Program-made: the position numbers and the translations under genes
Part shown: positions 38,972 through 43,717 of the stretch, one piece after another
Layout of the letters: every line of letters starts with the position of its first letter
Numbering within the stretch: the first letter of the stretch is position 1
Notes under the pieces: model-generated
The model's database searches: none
Told to the model about the DNA's origin: nothing
Seen by the model: the letters and a program-made list of their open reading frames with translations, nothing else
From: JANMDS01 sp031430575
GTDB lineage: Bacteria; Pseudomonadota; Gammaproteobacteria; Burkholderiales; Casimicrobiaceae
NCBI GenBank assembly: GCA_031430575.1
Contig: JANPBT010000050.1
Span: 1 to 43,717, forward strand
Reading direction: 5' to 3'
DNA: 43,717 bases

Positions 38972-40196
38972 CCAAAATCTCCAGCCAGTGCCGCACCGGC
39001 GTTGCCGTGCCGCTTTGCAGGTGGGTGATGCAGCCGATATTGGCAGAAGCAATCATATCGGGCTTAGCGCTGAGCGCATGGCCCAATTTTTGATCGCGTA
39101 ATTTAGTCGCGATTTCAGGATTCAACACGGAATAAGCACCTGCTGAGCCGCAGCAAAGATGGGAATCGGTAATCGGTGTGAGCGCAATGCCGCACTCGCG
39201 CAGAATCGTCTCGGTCACGCCCTTAATCTGCTGCCCATGCTGCAAGGTGCAGGGCGGATGAAACGCTACTTTTGCATTCGACTTTATATGCGGCGCGAGC
39301 TTGGCAACCTGCGGCGCAATAAATTCACTCACATCTTGCGTCATCGCTGAAATGCGCTTGGCTTTTTCGGCGTATTGCGCATCGTGTTGCAATGCGTGTG
39401 CATACTCTTTCACGGTTGCGCCGCAGCCGCTGGCGTTCATCACAATCGCTTCAATATCACCGCGCTCGATCAGCGGCCACCAGGCATCAATCACGCGCCG
39501 CATATCATCGCGACCGCCTTCTTGATCGTTCATATGAAAACGAATCGCACCGCAGCAGCCGACCTTTGGCGCGATGATGCACTGCACGTTAAGCTTAGCG
39601 AGGATGCGCTGCGTCGCCGCGCTAATCGTTGGCATCATCGCCGGTTGCACGCAGCCTTCCAGCAAAATCACTTTGCGGGCATCGGCTGCGAAATTCTGCG
39701 CCGCAGGTATGACCCCGATCGGGCGCGACTGCGGCACTTTGCCGCGCAGCGCAGCCGGCACCAACGGTCGCATCAGCTTGCCGATGCGCATCGCGGGCGC
39801 GAAGAGTGGTGAGTTCAGCCCTTCTTTCAAGGCAGTGCGCTTCATGCGCTCCATGAGTGGGCGCGGATGGGTCACTGCGGTTTTGCGTTCAACAATATCG
39901 CGCCCGATATCTACAAGCTTGCCATATTGAACGCCCGACGGGCAAGTGCTCTCGCAATTGCGGCAGGTTAGGCAGCGATCTAAATGGGTGCGGGTTTTAT
40001 CGGTCGGCGCTTTGCCTTCGAGCACTTCTTTGATGAGATAGATGCGCCCGCGCGGACCATCGAGCTCATCGCCCAGCAATTGATAGGTTGGGCACGTTGC
40101 AGTGCAAAAACCACAATGTACGCAGCTACGCAAAATCGCCTCGGCTTCGTTGCCTTGCGCGGTTTTTTTGAATTCAGCGGATAAATTGGTTTGCAT
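38955..40196 (-). CDS. glcF: glycolate oxidase iron-sulfur subunit
   Basis: A 413-residue Fe-S subunit. Two [4Fe-4S] ferredoxin sites are C-V-H-C-G-F-C-T-A-T-C-P near residue 27 and C-L-T-C-R-N-C-E-S-T-C-P near 77. Two CCG (Cys-rich) domains follow, with G-C-V-Q-P, G-C-C-G-A-I-R, H-P-P-C-T-L-Q-H-G-Q and C-C-G-S-A-G. With GlcD and GlcE it oxidises glycolate to glyoxylate and passes electrons to the membrane. It starts 3 bases after the glcE stop. One good motif copy (V-I-P-A-A-Q-N-F) lies in the interdomain region; a weak one encodes I-A-P-Q-V. Confidence 0.95.
   Translation of the reverse strand: MQTNLSAEFKKTAQGNEAEAILRSCVHCGFCTATCPTYQLLGDELDGPRGRIYLIKEVLEGKAPTDKTRTHLDRCLTCRNCESTCPSGVQYGKLVDIGRDIVERKTAVTHPRPLMERMKRTALKEGLNSPLFAPAMRIGKLMRPLVPAALRGKVPQSRPIGVIPAAQNFAADARKVILLEGCVQPAMMPTISAATQRILAKLNVQCIIAPKVGCCGAIRFHMNDQEGGRDDMRRVIDAWWPLIERGDIEAIVMNASGCGATVKEYAHALQHDAQYAEKAKRISAMTQDVSEFIAPQVAKLAPHIKSNAKVAFHPPCTLQHGQQIKGVTETILRECGIALTPITDSHLCCGSAGAYSVLNPEIATKLRDQKLGHALSAKPDMIASANIGCITHLQSGTATPVRHWLEILDELCA
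39306..39321 (+). repeat. dispersed motif, degenerate, in glcF
   Basis: ACCTGCGGCGCAATAA; the right flank differs. The gene reads I-A-P-Q-V. It may be coincidental. Confidence 0.45.
39692..39710 (-). repeat. dispersed motif in glcF
   Basis: AATTCTGCGCCGCAGGTAT, read V-I-P-A-A-Q-N-F ahead of the G-C-V-Q-P block. Confidence 0.9.
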
Positions 40197-40199
40197 AAT

Positions 40200-41291
40200 T
40201 TATTTCTCATCGCCCTCGGGGCGCGGCGCTGCGGATGTGTTTTCGCTAAACATTCGCCCGACATTAAAAATCCGGTAGGGATCGAACGTGTTTTTGAGGC
40301 GCTGATGAATGGCGAGCAAGGCTGGCTGCGTCGGATGAAAGCGCGGAACACCATGATTTTTTGGGCAGAGCAATTGTGCGTGACCGCTATGGGATTCTGC
40401 CCAGTCACGGACGGCAGAAAACTGCGCCGCAGGTATACGCGCATAGCGCTGCGCGCCACTCCAATCAAGCAGAAAACTTCCATCGGCAAAAGCAAGGTCT
40501 GCGCTCGCCTTTACGCTCAATCGCCACAGTGCATCGCCGCCCGCCTGTGTGAAAAACGATAACTGTTGATCCCGCAAATCTGCCCACCAACGGGTATCGT
40601 CGGTCGATTCCCCGCCGATTTTTTCGCATGCAGCTTTCACAGCGGCTTCCGCACCCGAAAGTCGGAAACGCGCGATGCCATCGAGCCAGGCTGCGCCAGA
40701 AATGGGCAATGGTCTGCTTGCAAATAGCGCGCATTTCTCTAAAAACTGCGCCGCAGGTATTTCAAAGCGCAGCGTCGTTTGCGCCTTGGGCAGCGGCAGG
40801 CATTTAAACGAAACCTGCGTAATCACGCCGAGAGTGCCCCATGCGCCGCATTGCAGCCGCGACACATCGAAACCCGCGACATTCTTCATGACTTGCCCAC
40901 CGAAGCGCAGTTGCTCACCTTTGCCATCAATGATTTCAACACCCAAAATAAAGTCTCGTACGGCACCCGCAAAGGGCCGCCGCGGCCCGCTCATACCCGA
41001 TGCGACCACGCCGCCAATCGTCGCGCCGCTTACACCAAACGGGGCTTCAAACGCCAGCATCTGCCCGGCATCGCGCATCGCAGCTTCGACTTCGATGAGA
41101 GGCGTGCCGCAGCGTGCGGTCATCACTAATTCGTTGGGTTCGTAGGCGACGATTCCCGCGTGAGCGCGCGTGTCAAAAATTTCACCCTGCGTGGTTTCGC
41201 CAAAGGCAGCTTTGCTGTCACTGCCCGAAAGCTGGAGCCGAGTGCCGCGCGCTGCAGCTTCTTTAATCTGCGCCTGCCATATTTCAATCAT
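40200..41291 (-). CDS. glcE: glycolate oxidase FAD-binding subunit GlcE
   Basis: A 363-residue FAD-binding subunit of glycolate oxidase. It begins with the short GlcE-type FAD_binding_4 domain: R-L-Q-L-S-G-S-D-S-K, then E-A-P-F-G-V-S-G-A-T-I-G-G-V-V-A-S-G and R-D-F-I-L-G-V-E-I-I. The C-terminal half is less conserved and ends with D-P-Y-R-I-F-N-V-G-R. Two motif copies, each read as I-P-A-A-Q-F, lie in that half 325 bases apart. Its start overlaps the GST stop by one base (TAATG). The tightly packed glcE-glcF pair supports one complex. Confidence 0.93.
   Translation of the reverse strand: MIEIWQAQIKEAAARGTRLQLSGSDSKAAFGETTQGEIFDTRAHAGIVAYEPNELVMTARCGTPLIEVEAAMRDAGQMLAFEAPFGVSGATIGGVVASGMSGPRRPFAGAVRDFILGVEIIDGKGEQLRFGGQVMKNVAGFDVSRLQCGAWGTLGVITQVSFKCLPLPKAQTTLRFEIPAAQFLEKCALFASRPLPISGAAWLDGIARFRLSGAEAAVKAACEKIGGESTDDTRWWADLRDQQLSFFTQAGGDALWRLSVKASADLAFADGSFLLDWSGAQRYARIPAAQFSAVRDWAESHSGHAQLLCPKNHGVPRFHPTQPALLAIHQRLKNTFDPYRIFNVGRMFSENTSAAPRPEGDEK
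40419..40436 (-). repeat. dispersed motif in glcE (first)
   Basis: AAACTGCGCCGCAGGTAT, read R-I-P-A-A-Q-F-S. Confidence 0.9.
40743..40761 (-). repeat. dispersed motif in glcE (second)
   Basis: AAACTGCGCCGCAGGTATT, read E-I-P-A-A-Q-F-L. It shares 18 bases exactly with the other glcE copy, so recombination between them is conceivable. Confidence 0.9.
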
Positions 41292-41953
41292 TATTTTTTC
41301 GCATAAATAAACGCGGGGTCATCGTATTCGACGACTTCTTTCTCTGCGCGCGCTGCCGCTGCCCACTCAAGCATTGCGGGATGGGCGAGCATGGTTTGCT
41401 GATACTGCGCGGCCACATCGTTTAATGCGACGTGGTAGGTGTTGAAGCGAAACACGACCGGTGCAAAGTAAGCATCCGCAATTGAAAATTCACCAAATAA
41501 ATACGCACCTTCTGCTTTCGCCCGGCGCCGCGATGCTGTCCAAATCGCTTCAATGCGGCCGATATTTTTGGCGACCTCGGGCTCCGGTGTTAACGAAAAA
41601 TCAGAGCGCACGCTCATCGGCATTTTTGATCGCAGCGCGTGAAAGCCAGAGTGCATCTCAGCACAAAAGCTGCGCGCCGCAGCCCGCGCGAAACGGTCTT
41701 GCGGCCACATACCGGCATGCGCTTCCGCCAAATACTCTGCAATCGCCAGCGAATCCCACACCACGGCATCACCGTCGAGCAACGCCGGCACTTGCCCGGT
41801 CGGTGAGTATTGCGTGACTTTGCGCTTAAATTCCTCGCTATCAAATTTCACTTCAATCTCTTCAAAGGCGATATTGAAGCCCTTGAGCAGCATCCAAGGT
41901 CGTAATGACCATGAGGAGTAATTTTTGTTGCCAATGAGTAATTTGTAAGTCAT
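41291..41953 (-). CDS. glutathione S-transferase family protein
   Basis: A 220-residue protein with an N-terminal thioredoxin-like GST domain and a C-terminal helical domain. The start L-L-I-G-N-K-N-Y-S-S-W-S-L-R-P-W has the Ser/Ser-Trp-Ser pattern near the glutathione site, and the family G-Q-V-P-A-L-L-D-G and D-S-L-A-I-A-E-Y-L follow. It sits between glcD and glcE, which are usually adjacent; its stop overlaps the glcE start. A role in the oxidase operon is not known; it may detoxify aldehydes or simply ride along. Confidence 0.9.
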   Translation of the reverse strand: MTYKLLIGNKNYSSWSLRPWMLLKGFNIAFEEIEVKFDSEEFKRKVTQYSPTGQVPALLDGDAVVWDSLAIAEYLAEAHAGMWPQDRFARAAARSFCAEMHSGFHALRSKMPMSVRSDFSLTPEPEVAKNIGRIEAIWTASRRRAKAEGAYLFGEFSIADAYFAPVVFRFNTYHVALNDVAAQYQQTMLAHPAMLEWAAAARAEKEVVEYDDPAFIYAKK

Positions 41954-41963
41954 TATTTCTTTT

Positions 41964-41982
41964 ATACCTGCGGCGCAGATTT
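41964..41982 (+). repeat. dispersed motif between glcD and gst
   Basis: ATACCTGCGGCGCAGATTT in the 36-base gap, 10 bases upstream of the gst ATG. Tail GTCGTTTTTAGG is the closest to the extended consensus. Confidence 0.93.
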
Positions 41983-41989
41983 GTCGTTT

Positions 41990-43372
41990 TTAGGTGGGAA
42001 TTGGCACTGTTTTGCCCGGATTCATGATGTTGTGGGGATCGAGCGCACGCTTAATTTTTTGCATCACTTCCACTGCGTCGCCATGCTCGGCTTGCAGGGC
42101 TTTTAGCTTGTGAATGCCGATTCCGTGCTCGCCAGTGCAGGTGCCGCCGAGTTTGATCGCAATTTGCGAAACCTGCATCGTGAGCGCATCAGCGCTCGCC
42201 CGGGAGGCGGGATCGCTCGGGTCGAAGAGCACAGTGAAATGAAAATTGCCGTCACCGGCGTGGCTTAAAATCGGGCAAGTCAGCCCCAAGTCATCGGCTA
42301 CCGCTTTGCATTCCAGCAAGCAATCGGCGAGCCGGGAGATCGGCACGCATGCATCGGTGGCGAAGGCTTCGTAGCCTGGCTTTAAAGCCAGCGCCGCGTA
42401 ATAGCCGTTGTGTCGCGCCGTCCATAAAACCGTGCGGTCTTCTTGTGCGGTCACCCATTTGTAGGCTTCGCCGCCGTGGTCATCGCTAACGCTTTGCATC
42501 TGCTGCGCCTGCTCTTTCACGTAGGCTTCGGTGCCGTGAAATTCTAAAAATAGCGTCGGCTTTTCTTCATAGCCGGTGAGCTTTGAAAAGGCAATGCACG
42601 CGCGCATTTGCACGCCATCGAGCAGCTCAATTCGCGCCATCGGAATGCCCATTTGCATAGACATAATCACCGTGTCGCAGGCCGATTTCAAATCGGGGAA
42701 TTGCACAACAGCGGCGGCAATACTTTCTGGTATGCCGTAGAGCTTCAATTGAATTTCGGTGATGATGCCGAGCGTGCCTTCACTGCCCACATAAAGCCGC
42801 GTGAGATCGTAGCCCGCGCTTGATTTTTTGGCCCGCGTGCCGGTTTTGATAATCTTACCGTCCGGCGTGACCACGGTTAACCCAAGTACGTTTTCCCGCA
42901 TCGTGCCGTAACGCACCGCGTTTGTGCCAGAAGCGCGGGTGGCCGTCATGCCGCCTAAACTCGCGTCCGCACCCGGATCGATGGGGAAAAATACGCCTTG
43001 ATCTTTGATCTCGCGATTCAACTGCATGCGGGTGACGCCCGCTTGCACTCGGCAATCCAAATCTTCTGCGCTTACACTCAATACTGTATTCATGCGGGAA
43101 AGATCAATGCAAACGCCACCGTACAGCGCCGCGACGTGGCCTTCCAGCGAAGTGCCAGTACCAAATGCAATGATCGGCACCCGCGCAGCATGACACAAAC
43201 GCACGATGCCCGCCACTTCTTCAGTGGACTGCGCAAACACGACCACATCGGGTAGGTGTGAGTCTTTCATACCCTCGCCATGCGAGTGGTGCTCGCGCAC
43301 CGCGTCGGTGGTGACGGTACGCTCACCGTAGCTGATGCGCAGATTTTCAATTAACTCTACCAATGCAGTCAT
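41990..43372 (-). CDS. glcD: glycolate oxidase / D-2-hydroxyacid dehydrogenase FAD subunit GlcD
   Basis: A 460-residue FAD-linked oxidase of the VAO family. The FAD pyrophosphate site is I-A-F-G-T-G-T-S-L-E-G-H, followed by P-G-A-D-A-S-L-G-G-M and Y-V-G-S-E-G-T-L-G-I-I-T-E. The C-terminal part has S-H-A-G-D-G-N-F-H-F and G-G-T-C-T-G-E-H-G-I-G, typical of GlcD and D-lactate dehydrogenases. Clustering with glcE and glcF makes glycolate the likely substrate, although the S-L-E-G-H variant also occurs in D-lactate dehydrogenases. AAGGTGAG lies close before the ATG. It begins the long minus-strand unit running to the ornithine-cyclodeaminase-like gene. Confidence 0.93.
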   Translation of the reverse strand: MTALVELIENLRISYGERTVTTDAVREHHSHGEGMKDSHLPDVVVFAQSTEEVAGIVRLCHAARVPIIAFGTGTSLEGHVAALYGGVCIDLSRMNTVLSVSAEDLDCRVQAGVTRMQLNREIKDQGVFFPIDPGADASLGGMTATRASGTNAVRYGTMRENVLGLTVVTPDGKIIKTGTRAKKSSAGYDLTRLYVGSEGTLGIITEIQLKLYGIPESIAAAVVQFPDLKSACDTVIMSMQMGIPMARIELLDGVQMRACIAFSKLTGYEEKPTLFLEFHGTEAYVKEQAQQMQSVSDDHGGEAYKWVTAQEDRTVLWTARHNGYYAALALKPGYEAFATDACVPISRLADCLLECKAVADDLGLTCPILSHAGDGNFHFTVLFDPSDPASRASADALTMQVSQIAIKLGGTCTGEHGIGIHKLKALQAEHGDAVEVMQKIKRALDPHNIMNPGKTVPIPT

Positions 43373-43396
43373 GTTCTCACCTTAATTTAAGAAGGG

Positions 43397-43424
43397 ATAC
43401 TATTTTTTTTGCATCCCGTTTCAA
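43397..43424 (-). promoter_or_regulatory. candidate sigma-70 promoter of the glcD operon
   Basis: On the minus strand TTGAAA (43419-43424) is followed after 16 bases by TAGTAT (43397-43402). Transcription would start about 20 bases before the glcD ATG, leaving room for the ribosome site. Confidence 0.4.
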
Positions 43425-43552
43425 AACTCCGCCCGCGCTTTTTGAGAAAGGGCAGGAGCGCATTTGCACTGAATGTACAGATTAAATGCTGGAAAGTGGA
43501 TTGTGCCTTGTTCGCGAAGGCTTGCGCCCCGTATGGTCTGGGGTGAAACCCT

Positions 43553-43575
43553 AATCCGAAACGATCGTTTGGATT
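43553..43575. promoter_or_regulatory. near-perfect palindrome upstream of glcD (candidate operator)
   Basis: A 12-base perfect core AAACGATCGTTT is flanked by AATCC and GGATT, with one unpaired G in the left half. It lies about 180 bases upstream of glcD and 45 bases from the right IS end. Regulator unknown. Confidence 0.4.
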
Positions 43576-43597
43576 GAAAAACCTGCAGAAACTAAAA

Positions 43598-43615
43598 ATA
43601 CCTGCGGCGCAGATT
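43598..43615 (+). repeat. dispersed motif next to right IS end
   Basis: ATACCTGCGGCGCAGATT, 4 bases from the IS terminal repeat that starts at 43620. Confidence 0.92.
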
Positions 43616-43619
43616 GACC

Positions 43620-43717
43620 TGATCCTGCCCCGGATTCACGGACACTAAGTTAGTTGGTTCTCGAACTGCTCAGGCGAGCGGTAGTTCAAAGCGGAGTGTA
43701 GTCGCTCGCGGTTGTAG
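43620..43717 (-). mobile_element. IS3-family insertion sequence, right end, inverted copy (truncated by window edge)
   Basis: The terminal repeat TGATCCTGCCCC at 43620-43631 and the following bases are the reverse complement of the left copy. The element continues beyond the window. Confidence 0.9.
43645..43717 (-). CDS. IS3-family transposase OrfB, C-terminal fragment (inverted copy)
   Basis: The last 24 residues of the same transposase as at 3-116, ending with the TAG at 43647-43645. The visible part, N-R-E-R-L-H-S-A-L-N-Y-R-S-P-E-Q-F, is identical to the left copy. Confidence 0.88.
   Translation of the reverse strand, partial: YNRERLHSALNYRSPEQFENQLT

Noticed and set aside
1..43717. CRISPR array formed by the recurring motif
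   Set aside because: Spacing ranges from under 50 bases to over 3 kb, both orientations occur and many copies are inside genes; there are no cas genes.
1..43717. The whole window as a composite transposon between the two IS copies
   Set aside because: The interior is dominated by housekeeping genes (pyrD, tsaB, ispD, rlmD, tRNAs); contig ends at IS repeats explain the layout better.

Overview
The window looks like a piece of a betaproteobacterial chromosome, probably Burkholderiales. GC is moderate and coding is dense. The gene set fits that group: a Bug/TctC-type solute receptor, glcD/glcE/glcF, a membrane-anchored cytochrome c5, a tsaB-rimI-uracil-DNA-glycosylase operon, lemA with TPM-domain genes, and a VPxPA-CTERM-like exported protein. 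The species cannot be named from sequence alone. Both ends run into inverted copies of the same IS3-family transposase end (1-141 and 43620-43717), so this is probably a contig that stops in a repeat.

Layout. 0.2-2.8 kb: a divergent aldehyde dehydrogenase and an APH-fold phosphotransferase. 2.8-24 kb: a region rich in cell-wall genes. It holds a VanX-like D-Ala-D-Ala dipeptidase, dacB, a TonB-dependent receptor, ldcA, speB, and a tightly overlapped minus-strand operon murQ > ampG > nagX-like > amiD-like > beta-lactamase-like. Then come an SpmA/SpmB-like membrane protein, two exported proteins, tRNA-Arg(CCG), cytochrome c5, apaH/plsC overlapping tail to tail, a CsgG-like lipoprotein with a peptidoglycan-binding domain, and mltB. 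24-30.5 kb: pyrD, a YIP1-like protein with an unusual soluble tail, lemA-TPM-TPM, and tsaB-rimI-UDG. 30.5-32.2 kb: an AT-richer accessory patch with one orphan gene, a REP-like hairpin and an inverted pair of the dispersed motif. 32.2-34.8 kb: rlmD, a YccA-type protein and tRNA-Ser(UGA). 34.8-43.4 kb: a minus-strand run of glcD, gst, glcE, glcF, a thioesterase, ispD and an ornithine-cyclodeaminase-like gene, then tctC and a sugar kinase.

The most striking signal is not a gene. A short near-palindromic motif, ATACCTGCGGCGCAGATTT (core CTGCGGCGCAG, odd central base), occurs about 36 times on both strands, roughly once per 1.2 kb. It sits in intergenic DNA, in the loop of two transcription terminators, as an inverted pair, beside both IS ends, near many start codons, and inside at least a dozen protein genes. 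In genes it is read in five of the six possible frames, mostly as I-P-A-A-Q. Where I can compare with family patterns it usually replaces codons in register and does not add length. That behaviour resembles DNA-uptake sequences or the cyanobacterial HIP1 motif more than an inserted mobile element. I know of no described motif with this sequence. Extragenic copies often carry a further tail, CAGATTTgtcgcTTTTTagg.

The cell-wall genes form a plausible recycling route: muropeptides released by mltB and amidase-type enzymes enter through AmpG, are trimmed by LdcA, and the MurNAc-6-P is opened by MurQ.
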